This document shows, one piece after another, positions 6,457 through 14,265 of a stretch of DNA of 35,622 bases; within the stretch, counting starts at the first letter, position 1, and each line of letters starts with the position of its first letter. This stretch comes from Pseudomonas panipatensis (GTDB taxonomy: Bacteria > Pseudomonadota > Gammaproteobacteria > Pseudomonadales > Pseudomonadaceae). The translations under genes were made by a program, and so were the position numbers. The notes below the pieces were generated by a model. That model had not been told where the DNA came from and searched no databases. It saw only the letters and a list, made by a program, of their open reading frames with translations. Location: assembly GCF_900099785.1 (NCBI RefSeq), contig NZ_FNDS01000019.1, positions 1 through 35,622 on the forward strand, in the 5' to 3' direction.

Positions 6457-7746
6457 ATGGACGTTACCACCACCCTGAGTCTGGGCGATCCGCTGGAACC
6501 GGCCCGCAAGGCCACCGCAGAGATGCTGCGCACTCGCGATCATTCCTTCTCGCTGGCGCAGCCTTTCTACAGCGACGAGCGCCTGTTCCAGATCGACATG
6601 CAGGAGATCTTCCAGAAGGAATGGCTGATCGCCGGCATGACTTGCGAAATCCCCGCCAAGGGCAATTTCCTCACCGTGCAGATCGGCGACAACCCGGTCA
6701 TCGTCCTGCGCGGCGCCGAGGGCAAGGTGCATGCCTTCCATAACGTCTGTCGCCACCGTGGCTCGCGCCTGTGCGTCAGCGACAAGGGCAAGGTCGCCAA
6801 GCTGGTCTGCCCGTACCACCAGTGGACCTACGAGCTGGACGGCCGCCTGCTGTTCGCCGGCACCGAGATGGGCGATGACTTCGACATGAAGGACTACAGC
6901 CTCAAGCCGGTGCACGTGAAGACCGCGGGCGGCTACATCTTCATCAGCCTGGCGGACAACCCGCCGGCCATCGACGACTTCCTGCGTACGCTCGAGCACT
7001 ACATGGAGCCGTACGACATGGAGAACACCAAGGTGGCCGTGCAGACCACCCTGATGGAGAAGGCCAACTGGAAGCTGGTGATGGAGAACAACCGGGAGTG
7101 CTACCACTGCAACGGTTCGCACCCGGAACTGCTGAAGACCCTGCTGGAGTGGGACGACGTCACCGACCCGCGCGCCAGCCAGGCGTTCAAGGACCAGGTC
7201 GCCGCCTGCACCAAGGCCTGGGACGAGGAGAAGATTCCTTACGCCCACGCCAGCTTCGGCCTGCGCAACCGCATCGTGCGCATGCCGCTGCTCGACGGCA
7301 CCGTGTCCATGACCATGGACGGCAAGCCGGGCAGCAAGAAGCTGATGGGTCGCATCAAGAACCCGGACCTGGGCTCCATGCGCATCCTGCACCTGCCGCA
7401 CTCGTGGAACCACTGCATGGGCGACCACATGATCGTCTTCACCGTGTGGCCGATCAGCGCGCAGGAAACCATGGTCACCACCAAGTGGCTGGTGCACAAG
7501 GACGCGGTCGAAGGCGTCGACTACGACCCGCAGCGCCTGCGCGAAGTCTGGGACGCGACCAATGACCAGGACCGTCGCCTGGCCGAAGAGAACCAGCGCG
7601 GCATCAACTCCAGCGCCTACCAGCCCGGCCCGTACTCGAAGACCTACGAGTTCGGCGTGATCAACTTCCTCGACTGGTACAGCGAGCGTCTGCTGAACAA
7701 CCTCGGCGAGGAATCGGCCCACGCCCGCCTGGTCGCCGGCGAGTAA
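6457..7746 (+). CDS. gbcA: Glycine betaine demethylase, Rieske oxygenase subunit
   Basis: This 429-residue Rieske non-heme iron oxygenase converts glycine betaine to dimethylglycine and formaldehyde with electrons from GbcB. Its Rieske site is Cys98/His100 (NVCRHRGSRLC) and Cys118/His121 (CPYHQW). The mononuclear iron site is in NNRECYHCNGSHPE (His217, His222), and its third acidic ligand lies further downstream. The start at 6457 has GAGGA 7 nt upstream. Longer in-frame extensions upstream are low-complexity and span the divergent promoter. The protein matches the GbcA family along its length. Confidence 0.95.
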   Translation: MDVTTTLSLGDPLEPARKATAEMLRTRDHSFSLAQPFYSDERLFQIDMQEIFQKEWLIAGMTCEIPAKGNFLTVQIGDNPVIVLRGAEGKVHAFHNVCRHRGSRLCVSDKGKVAKLVCPYHQWTYELDGRLLFAGTEMGDDFDMKDYSLKPVHVKTAGGYIFISLADNPPAIDDFLRTLEHYMEPYDMENTKVAVQTTLMEKANWKLVMENNRECYHCNGSHPELLKTLLEWDDVTDPRASQAFKDQVAACTKAWDEEKIPYAHASFGLRNRIVRMPLLDGTVSMTMDGKPGSKKLMGRIKNPDLGSMRILHLPHSWNHCMGDHMIVFTVWPISAQETMVTTKWLVHKDAVEGVDYDPQRLREVWDATNDQDRRLAEENQRGINSSAYQPGPYSKTYEFGVINFLDWYSERLLNNLGEESAHARLVAGE

Positions 7747-7760
7747 GCCCACCCACCCGA

Positions 7761-7778
7761 CGCCCCCTCACGGGGGCG
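7761..7778 (+). terminator. GC hairpin after gbcA (weak terminator or mRNA stabiliser)
   Basis: A 7-bp CGCCCCC/GGGGGCG stem with a TCAC loop lies 14 nt after the gbcA stop. It has no T-run, so read-through into the small downstream reading frame is likely. Confidence 0.4.
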
Positions 7779-7799
7779 CCGGCGTTCTGGAGGTTCCGC

Positions 7800-7886
7800 G
7801 TGGACAGCCTGCTCTTCTACAGCAGCTCCGCCTTCGTCGCCGCCCTGGTGGCGTGGAACCTGTTCGCCTGCTGGCGCAAGCGCTGA
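7800..7886 (+). CDS. 28-residue single-pass membrane miniprotein
   Basis: A GTG at 7800 is preceded by GGAGG with 6-nt spacing. The frame encodes 28 residues: a short polar start (MDSLLFYSSS), a hydrophobic helix (AFVAALVAWNLFACW) and a basic end (RKR), with a stop at 7884-7886. This fits a single transmembrane segment with a positively charged cytoplasmic end. It follows gbcA by 53 nt and is probably on the same transcript. I do not recognise a family. It could be a small partner of a membrane complex, or a chance frame. The near-ideal Shine-Dalgarno and charge pattern favour a real gene. Confidence 0.55.
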   Translation: MDSLLFYSSSAFVAALVAWNLFACWRKR

Positions 7887-8259
7887 GCGCGCGGCAGTGA
7901 ATGGCGGCGCGATTCCCATCGAGGGGTATCGCTTCGCTCCACGCCATCCTACCGATTCCCGAATGAGCGTCCCCTCCATTGCGCCTGGGCGATCGGCTGC
8001 GTGGCGGCTCATGCGCTCTTGCCGAGCGGCGTTACCCCTGTCTGCCGACAGAGCACGGCCTGCGGGAGCGGCTGCAAACCCCCGTTCGTCCTCGGATACC
8101 CCGTCGCGACGCCCGCGCGGTCGTCCATGTCGTTGCCTTGACGCTTTCGGTACGACCCTGGTCGTTTTCGAACCGGGTCGCCCCGGCCCCCGGGGATATG
8201 CTGCCTCCAAAGCGTCGGCACAAGTCCCGGCGCGCCAAGCCTGACAAGGGGTATGCCAG
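7887..8259. promoter_or_regulatory. Gene-free region upstream of the M19-like gene, with REP
   Basis: No convincing gene lies in this 373-nt stretch. It carries a type 1 REP (7914-7952) and then the presumed promoter of the dgc operon in the last ~160 nt. No clear -10/-35 pair was identified. The Shine-Dalgarno AGGGG (8245-8249) precedes the ATG at 8260. Confidence 0.4.
7914..7952. repeat. REP element (type 1)
   Basis: CCCATCGAGGGGTATCGC is followed by TTCGCTCCACGCCATCCTAC. This is another copy of the GTAGGATGGCG...GATACCCATC repeat seen beside the RAYT gene. Confidence 0.7.
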
Positions 8260-9237
8260 ATGAGCCCAGCCGAACTTCACGCCGACAGCATCGTCATCGA
8301 CGGTCTGATCATCGCCAAGTGGAACCGCGAACTGTTCGAAGACATGCGCAAGGGCGGTCTGACCGCCGCGAACTGCACCGTTTCGGTGTGGGAAGGCTTC
8401 CAGGCCACGGTGAACAACATCACCGCGAGCAACAAGCTGATCCGCGAGAACAGCGACCTGGTGATCCCGGTACGCAGCACCGCCGACATCCGCCTGGCCA
8501 AGCAGCAGGGCAAGACCGGCATCCTCTACGGCTTCCAGAACGCCCATGCGTTCGAGGACCAGATCGGCTACGTCGAGGTGTTCAAGCAGCTCGGCGTGGG
8601 CATCGTGCAGATGTGCTACAACACCCAGAACCTGGTCGGCACCGGCTGCTACGAGCGCGACGGCGGGCTCTCCGGCTTCGGCCGCGAGATCGTCGCCGAG
8701 ATGAACCGCGTCGGCGTCATGTGCGACCTGTCCCACGTCGGCAGCAAGACCTCGGAAGAGGTCATCCTCGAATCGAAGAAGCCGGTCTGCTACTCGCACT
8801 GCCTGCCTTCCGGCCTGAAAGAACACCCGCGCAACAAGTCCGACGAGGAACTGAAGTTCATCGCCGACCACGGCGGCTTCGTCGGCGTGACCATGTTCGC
8901 GCCCTTCCTCGCCAAGGGCATCGACTCGACCATCGACGACTACGCCGAGGCCATCGAGTACGTGATGAACATCGTCGGTGAGGACGCCATCGGCATCGGC
9001 ACCGACTTCACTCAGGGCCACGGCAAGGACTTCTTCGAGTGGCTGACCCACGACAAGGGTTACGCCCGCCGCCTGACCAACTTCGGCAAGATCGTCAACC
9101 CGCTGGGCATCCGCACCGTGGGCGAATTCCCCAACCTCACCGAGACCCTGCTCAAGCGCGGCATGCCCGAGCGCGTGGTGCGCAAGGTGATGGGCGAGAA
9201 CTGGGTGCGGGTGCTCGCCGACGTCTGGGGCGAGTGA
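8260..9237 (+). CDS. M19 (renal dipeptidase)-like protein of the dimethylglycine cluster, degenerate metal site
   Basis: This 325-residue protein matches peptidase family M19 along its length (for example GLSGFGREIVAEMNRVGVMCDLSHVG at ~136-161, split here for reading as GLSGFGREIVAEMNR and VGVMCDLSHVG). It is probably the equivalent of P. aeruginosa PA5396, which belongs to the GbdR-controlled betaine cluster. His159 (SHVG), His180 (YSHC) and Asp249 (GTDF) occupy canonical ligand positions. The N-terminal DGHND motif is instead DGLII (residues 14-18), and the bridging-glutamate region reads GFQN (91-94). Three expected ligands therefore appear lost. It may not be a dipeptidase. A TIM-barrel role on an N-methylated compound is possible but unproven. 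Confidence 0.85.
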   Translation: MSPAELHADSIVIDGLIIAKWNRELFEDMRKGGLTAANCTVSVWEGFQATVNNITASNKLIRENSDLVIPVRSTADIRLAKQQGKTGILYGFQNAHAFEDQIGYVEVFKQLGVGIVQMCYNTQNLVGTGCYERDGGLSGFGREIVAEMNRVGVMCDLSHVGSKTSEEVILESKKPVCYSHCLPSGLKEHPRNKSDEELKFIADHGGFVGVTMFAPFLAKGIDSTIDDYAEAIEYVMNIVGEDAIGIGTDFTQGHGKDFFEWLTHDKGYARRLTNFGKIVNPLGIRTVGEFPNLTETLLKRGMPERVVRKVMGENWVRVLADVWGE

Positions 9238-9381
9238 TGAATACCCCTGGCGCCTGCTGCGCGCGCCGATAGCCGCGTCGCGTCCTCGCGACAGGCTCGC
9301 CGTACCGTCGTACTGCTCTCGCCTGTCGCTGTGGGGCTCCTCGCTCTCGGCGCGCTCGCCACGGCTCCAGGGGCATTCATC
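9236..9381. repeat. 146-nt nested inverted repeat
   Basis: Three nested arms fold this whole spacer into one long hairpin. The outer arms 9236-9254 and 9363-9381 match at 17 of 19 positions (GATGAATACCCCTGGCGCC against the complement of GGCTCCAGGGGCATTCATC). The middle arms are GCGCGCCGA/TCGGCGCGC (9261-9269, 9347-9355). The inner arms are GCGACAGGC/GCCTGTCGC (9288-9296, 9321-9329), with a GTAC..GTAC tip at 9302-9313. It starts inside the stop codon of the M19 gene and sits within the operon. It looks like a palindromic mobile repeat or an intercistronic RNA structure. Confidence 0.8.
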
Positions 9382-9451
9382 GGCACTGTTTCATCGAGGC
9401 GGCAGGGCTCTGCTCCCTGCCGGTAACAAGAGAATTCCGGAGTACCCACAC

Positions 9452-9982
9452 ATGGCCAAACACGCCCCCGAACTGCCCATCGAAGTCGACAGCGAAACCG
9501 GCGTCTGGACCACCGACGCCCTGCCGATGCTCTATGTGCCGCGGCATTTCTTCGTCAACAACCACATGGGCATCGAGGAAGAGCTGGGCGCCGAGCGCTA
9601 TGCGCAGATCCTCTACAAGGCCGGCTACAAGTCCGCCTGGCACTGGTGCGAGAAAGAGGCCGAGTGCCACGGCATCGAAGGCGTGGCGGTGTTCGAGCAC
9701 TACATGAAGCGCCTGTCGCAGCGCGGCTGGGGCCTGTTCCAGATCGAGGCCATCGACCTCGACAAGGGCACCGCCCAGGTGCGCCTGAAGCACTCCTGCT
9801 TCGTCTACGTCTACGGCAAGGTCAACCGCAAGGTCGACTACATGTTCACCGGCTGGTTCGCCGGTGCCATGGACCAGATCCTCGCCGCTCGTGGCAGCAG
9901 CATTCGCACCGTGGCCGAACAGGTCTACAGCGGCGCGGAAGAAGGCCACGACGATGGCCTGTTCATCGTAAAACCCCTGTAA
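9452..9982 (+). CDS. DUF5943-family protein of the dimethylglycine cluster
   Basis: This 176-residue soluble protein begins at an ATG with GGAG 9 nt upstream. It has no signal peptide or membrane segment. Recognisable blocks are YVPRHFFVNNHMGIEEELG (about 28-46), HWCEKEAECHGIEG and a beta-rich C-terminal half with FVYVYGKVNRKVDYMFTGWF. It resembles the conserved protein next to dgcA in P. aeruginosa (PA5397, DUF5943), whose function is unknown. The fold may be related to V4R-type ligand-binding domains, but this is only an impression. It lies 15 nt upstream of dgcA and is probably co-transcribed. Confidence 0.85.
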   Translation: MAKHAPELPIEVDSETGVWTTDALPMLYVPRHFFVNNHMGIEEELGAERYAQILYKAGYKSAWHWCEKEAECHGIEGVAVFEHYMKRLSQRGWGLFQIEAIDLDKGTAQVRLKHSCFVYVYGKVNRKVDYMFTGWFAGAMDQILAARGSSIRTVAEQVYSGAEEGHDDGLFIVKPL

Positions 9983-9997
9983 GTCGGAGCGCGCATC

Positions 9998-12058
9998 ATG
10001 GCTTTCGAGGCAATGTTCCAGCCGATCCAGATCGGCAAACTGACCATCCGTAACCGCGTGCTCTCCACCGCCCACGCCGAGGTCTACGCCACCGATGGCG
10101 GCATGACCACCGAGCGCTACGTGAAGTATTACGAGGAGAAGGCCAAGGGCGGTATCGGCCTGTGCATCTGCGGCGGTTCCTCGGTGGTCGCCATCGATAG
10201 CCCGCAGGGCTGGTGGAAGTCGGTGAACCTGTCCACCGACCGCATCATCCCGCACTTCCAGAACCTCGCCGACGCCATGCACAAGCATGGCGCCAAGATC
10301 ATGATCCAGATTACCCACATGGGCCGCCGCTCGCGCTGGGACGGCGAGCACTGGCCGACCCTGATGTCGCCCTCGGGTATTCGCGAGCCGGTGCACCGCG
10401 CCACCTGCAAGACCATCGAGCCGGAAGAGATCTGGCGCGTGATCGGCAACTACGCGCAGGCGGCCCGGCGCGCCAAGGAAGGCGGCCTGGACGGCGTCGA
10501 GCTGTCCGCCGTGCACCAGCACATGATCGACCAGTTCTGGAGCCCGCGCGTCAACAAGCGCACTGACGAATGGGGCGGCACCTTCGAGGGCCGCATGAAG
10601 TTCGGCCTGGAAGTGCTCAAGGCGGTGCGCAAGGAAGTCGGCGACGACTTCTGCGTCGGCATGCGCATCTGCGGCGACGAGTTCCACCCGGACGGTCTGA
10701 CCCATGAGGACATGAAGCAGATCGCCAAGTACTACAGCGACACCGGCATGCTCGACTTCATCGGCGTGGTCGGTTCCGGTTGCGACACCCACAACACCCT
10801 GGCCAACGTCATCCCGAACATGACCTACCCGCCGGAGCCGTTCCTGCACCTGGCGGCGGGCATCAAGGAAGTGGTCAGCGTGCCGGTACTGCACGCGCAG
10901 AACATCAAGGACCCGAACCAGGCCACGCGCATCCTCGAAGGCGGCTACGTGGACATGGTCGGCATGACCCGCGCGCACATCGCCGACCCGCACCTGATCG
11001 CCAAGATCAAGATGGGCCAGGTCGACCAGATCAAGCAGTGCGTCGGCGCCAACTATTGCATCGACCGCCAGTACCAGGGCCTCGACGTGCTGTGCATCCA
11101 GAACGCCGCGACTTCCCGCGAGTACATGGGCGTGCCGCACATCATCGAGAAAACCACCGGGCCGAAGCGCAAGGTGGTCATCGTTGGCGGCGGCCCGGCC
11201 GGGATGGAGGCCGCTCGCGTGGCGGCCGAGCGCGGCCATGAGGTGACCCTGTTCGAGAAGAAGGACCAGCTCGGCGGGCAGATCACCACCGCGTCCAAGG
11301 CGCCGCAGCGCGACCAGATCGCCGGCATCACCCGTTGGTTCCAACTGGAGCTGGCGCGCCTGAACGTCGATCTGCGCCTGGGCACCGCGGCCGACCCGGA
11401 GACCATCCTCGACCTGCGCCCGGACATCGTGGTGCTGGCCAACGGCGGCCATCCGTTCCTCGAACAGAACGAGCACTGGGGCGCCGCCGAAGGCCTGGTG
11501 GTGAGTAGCTGGGACATCCTCGACGGCAAGGTCGCGCCGGGCAAGAACGTGCTGGTCTACGACACCATCTGCGAATTCAGCGGCATGTCGGTGGCGGACT
11601 TCCTCGCCGACAAGGGCGCCCAGGTCGAGATCGTCACCGACGACATCAAGCCGGGCGTGGCCATCGGCGGCACCACCTTCCCGACCTACTACCGCAGCAT
11701 GTACCCCAAGGAAGTGATCATGACCGGCGACCTGATGCTGGAAAAGGTCTACCGCGAGGGCGACAAGCTGGTGGCGGTACTGGAGAACGAATACACCGGG
11801 GCCAAGGAAGAGCGGGTGATCGACCAGGTCGTCGTGGAAAACGGCGTGCGCCCGGACGAGACGCTGTACTACGCGCTCAAGCAGGGCTCGCGCAACAAGG
11901 GCCAGATCGACGTCGAGGCGCTGTTCGCCATCCAGCCGCAGCCCTGCCTGAGCCAGCCCGGCGACGGCTACCTGCTGTTCCGCATCGGTGACTGCGTCGC
12001 CCAGCGCAACACCCATGCGGCGATCTACGACGCACTGCGGCTCTGCAAGGACTTCTGA
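9998..12058 (+). CDS. dgcA: Dimethylglycine demethylase flavoprotein subunit (OYE/TMADH family)
   Basis: This 686-residue protein has the trimethylamine-dehydrogenase layout: an N-terminal FMN TIM barrel (1-~340, starting MAFEAMFQPIQIGKLTIRNR), an Fe-S linker, then a pyridine-nucleotide-type domain with VVIVGGGPAGMEAARVAAE at ~391. In P. aeruginosa, dgcA and dgcB are required for dimethylglycine to sarcosine conversion. The Fe-S linker reads CVGANYC...LC (Cys348, Cys354, Cys366). Where trimethylamine dehydrogenase has CIGCNVC, the second cysteine is Ala351, so only three ligands are obvious. GGAG precedes the ATG. dgcB follows after a REP pair. Confidence 0.93.
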   Translation: MAFEAMFQPIQIGKLTIRNRVLSTAHAEVYATDGGMTTERYVKYYEEKAKGGIGLCICGGSSVVAIDSPQGWWKSVNLSTDRIIPHFQNLADAMHKHGAKIMIQITHMGRRSRWDGEHWPTLMSPSGIREPVHRATCKTIEPEEIWRVIGNYAQAARRAKEGGLDGVELSAVHQHMIDQFWSPRVNKRTDEWGGTFEGRMKFGLEVLKAVRKEVGDDFCVGMRICGDEFHPDGLTHEDMKQIAKYYSDTGMLDFIGVVGSGCDTHNTLANVIPNMTYPPEPFLHLAAGIKEVVSVPVLHAQNIKDPNQATRILEGGYVDMVGMTRAHIADPHLIAKIKMGQVDQIKQCVGANYCIDRQYQGLDVLCIQNAATSREYMGVPHIIEKTTGPKRKVVIVGGGPAGMEAARVAAERGHEVTLFEKKDQLGGQITTASKAPQRDQIAGITRWFQLELARLNVDLRLGTAADPETILDLRPDIVVLANGGHPFLEQNEHWGAAEGLVVSSWDILDGKVAPGKNVLVYDTICEFSGMSVADFLADKGAQVEIVTDDIKPGVAIGGTTFPTYYRSMYPKEVIMTGDLMLEKVYREGDKLVAVLENEYTGAKEERVIDQVVVENGVRPDETLYYALKQGSRNKGQIDVEALFAIQPQPCLSQPGDGYLLFRIGDCVAQRNTHAAIYDALRLCKDF

Positions 12059-12064
12059 CGCCTC

Positions 12065-12142
12065 CGTAGGATGGGTTGAGCGGGCGAAACCCATCATTGG
12101 CCGGACGCAGCATGGCTAGCGCTGCGCTCCACCCATCCTACG
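12065..12142. repeat. Inverted REP pair (BIME) between dgcA and dgcB
   Basis: CGTAGGATGGGTTGAGCGGG begins at 12065. The inverse GCTGCGCTCCACCCATCCTACG-like end, split as GCTGCGCTCC and ACCCATCCTACG, covers 12121-12142. The two type 1 REPs face each other and could form a large stem in the dgcA-dgcB mRNA. Confidence 0.85.
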
Positions 12143-12182
12143 CGTCGCTCCGCGCTATTTCGGTCCCGTAGGGAGACCAACA

Positions 12183-14147
12183 ATGCTCAACATCATCCTC
12201 CCCCTCCTGCTCTTCGCCGCCCTGGCCCTCGCGGTCCTCGGCGCGCTGAAGCGCTTCGCCATGTGGCGCCGCGGCCGGCCGTCGAAGGTCGATTGGCTCG
12301 GCGGCCTGCTGGCCATGCCGCGTCGCTACCTGGTCGATCTGCACCATGTGGTCGAGCGCGACAAGTACATGTCCAAGACCCACGTGGCCACCGCCGGCGG
12401 CTTCGTCCTGGCCGCCGTGCTGGCGATCCTGGTGCATGGCTTCGGCCTGCACAGCCGCCTGCTCGGCTTCGCCCTGCTGGCGGCCAGCGCCCTGATGTTC
12501 ACTGGCGCGCTGTTCGTCGCCAAGCGCCGCCTCGACCCGCCGTCGCGGCTGTCGAAAGGCCCGTGGATGCGCCTGCCGAAGAGTCTGCTGGCGTTCTCCG
12601 GCAGCTTCTTCATCGCCACCCTGCCGGTGGCCGGCATCCTCCCGGAAGGGTTCGGTGGCTGGTTCCTCGCGGCGATCCTCGCCGTCGGCGTGGCCTGGGG
12701 CGTGTCCGAGCTGTTCTTCGGCATGACCTGGGGCGGGCCGATGAAGCACGCCTTCGCCGGCGCCCTGCACCTGGCCTGGCACCGTCGCGCCGAGCGCTTC
12801 GGTGGCGGCCGTTCCACCGGCCTCAAGGCCCTGGACCTGAACGACCCGATGGCGCCGCTGGGCGTGGAAAAACCCACCGATTTCACCTGGAACCAGTTGC
12901 TCGGCTTCGACGCCTGCGTGCAGTGCGGCAAGTGCGAGGCCATGTGCCCGGCCTTCGCCGCCGGCCAGCCGCTGAACCCGAAGAAGCTGATCCAGGACAT
13001 GGTCATCGGCCTGGCCGGCGGCAGCGACGCCACCTTCGCCGGCTCCCCCTATCCGGGCAAGCCGCTCGGCGAGCACAGCGGCGGCCCGCACCAGCCGATC
13101 GTCTCCCTCGACGGCAAGGCGCTGGTCGATGCCGAGACGCTGTGGTCGTGCACCACCTGCCGGGCCTGCGTCGAGGAGTGCCCGATGATGATCGAGCACG
13201 TCGATGCCATCGTCGACATGCGCCGCCACCTGACCCTGGAGAAGGGCGCGACCCCGAACAAGGGCGCCGAGGTGCTGGAGAACCTCATCGCCACCGACAA
13301 CCCCGGCGGCTTCGCCCCCGGTGGCCGGCTGAACTGGGCGGCCGACCTGAACCTGCCGCTGTTCAGCGAGAAGCGCCAGGCCGAGGTGCTGTTCTGGGTC
13401 GGCGACGGTGCCTTCGACATGCGCAACCAGCGCACCCTGCGCGCCTTCGTGAAGATCCTCAAGGCCGCCAAGGTGGACTTCGCCGTGCTCGGCCTGGAAG
13501 AGCGCGACAGCGGCGACGTGGCTCGCCGCCTGGGCGACGAGGCGACCTTCCAGACCCTGGCCAAGCGCAACATCGCGAGCATGGCGCAGTACCGCTTCAA
13601 GCGCATCGTCAGTTGCGACCCGCACAGCTTCCATGTGCTGAAGAACGAATACGGCGCCCTTGGCGGCCACTACGAGGTGCTCCACCACAGCACCTTCATC
13701 GACGAACTGGTGCGCGGCGGCGCGCTGAGCCTCGGCCAGAGCAAGGCCGCCAGCGTGACCTACCACGACCCCTGCTACCTGGGCCGCTACAACGGCGAAT
13801 ACGACGCCCCGCGCAACGTGCTCAAGGCCATCGGCATCCAGGTGAAAGAGATGGAGCGTTCCGGCTTCCGCTCGCGCTGCTGCGGCGGCGGCGGCGGGGC
13901 GCCGATCACCGACATCCCCGGCAAGCAGCGTATCCCGGACATGCGCATGCAGGACATCCGCGAGACCGGCGCCGAGCTGGTGGCGGTGGGCTGCCCGCAG
14001 TGCACCGCGATGCTCGAAGGCGTGGTCGCGCCGCGCCCGGAGATCAAGGACATCGCCGAGCTGGTCGCCGACGCGCTGATCGACAGCGCCGAGGTGCCGG
14101 CAAAAAAGCCCGCGGCGGCCAAGCGTGAAGTGGCGGAGGTGCAGTGA
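12183..14147 (+). CDS. dgcB: Dimethylglycine catabolism membrane Fe-S oxidoreductase
   Basis: This 654-residue protein begins with about four membrane helices (residues ~1-20, 75-95, 98-115 and 140-185; DUF3483-like). Two ferredoxin-type motifs follow: CVQCGKCEAMC (Cys245, 248, 251, 255) and CTTCRACVEEC (Cys323, 326, 329, 333). A heterodisulfide-reductase-like CCG region ends the protein, with DPCYLGR, RCCGGGGG and GCPQC. This layout suits transfer of electrons from an electron-transfer flavoprotein into the membrane quinone pool. GGGAG precedes the ATG. It is required with dgcA for dimethylglycine growth in P. aeruginosa. The Ala/Lys-rich tail (KKPAAAKREVAE) is low complexity. Confidence 0.92.
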   Translation: MLNIILPLLLFAALALAVLGALKRFAMWRRGRPSKVDWLGGLLAMPRRYLVDLHHVVERDKYMSKTHVATAGGFVLAAVLAILVHGFGLHSRLLGFALLAASALMFTGALFVAKRRLDPPSRLSKGPWMRLPKSLLAFSGSFFIATLPVAGILPEGFGGWFLAAILAVGVAWGVSELFFGMTWGGPMKHAFAGALHLAWHRRAERFGGGRSTGLKALDLNDPMAPLGVEKPTDFTWNQLLGFDACVQCGKCEAMCPAFAAGQPLNPKKLIQDMVIGLAGGSDATFAGSPYPGKPLGEHSGGPHQPIVSLDGKALVDAETLWSCTTCRACVEECPMMIEHVDAIVDMRRHLTLEKGATPNKGAEVLENLIATDNPGGFAPGGRLNWAADLNLPLFSEKRQAEVLFWVGDGAFDMRNQRTLRAFVKILKAAKVDFAVLGLEERDSGDVARRLGDEATFQTLAKRNIASMAQYRFKRIVSCDPHSFHVLKNEYGALGGHYEVLHHSTFIDELVRGGALSLGQSKAASVTYHDPCYLGRYNGEYDAPRNVLKAIGIQVKEMERSGFRSRCCGGGGGAPITDIPGKQRIPDMRMQDIRETGAELVAVGCPQCTAMLEGVVAPRPEIKDIAELVADALIDSAEVPAKKPAAAKREVAEVQ

Positions 14148-14214
14148 TGAACGCACGGCACACGCCCATCGGGCGGCTCACCACCCAGCGGCTAGCCGCC
14201 AGCCACGCCGAACC

Positions 14215-14241
14215 GGCGAATGACGCACAGCGTCATTCGCC
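14215..14241. repeat. REP element (type 2), dgcB-ETF spacer
   Basis: This is a perfect 12-bp hairpin GGCGAATGACGC/GCGTCATTCGCC with an ACA loop, 24 nt before the ETF alpha start. It is related to copies at 4880-4907 and 15521-15594. Confidence 0.8.
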
Positions 14242-14265
14242 CCACGTCAGCCAGGAGGCCCTGTC

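Noticed and set aside
6211..8133. Shared GCGGTCGT...TGTCGT words upstream of gbcA (6211-6223) and the M19 gene (8117-8133) as GbdR sites
   Set aside because: The spacing of the half-sites differs between the two places and I do not reliably recall the GbdR consensus. Chance is plausible in this GC-rich DNA.
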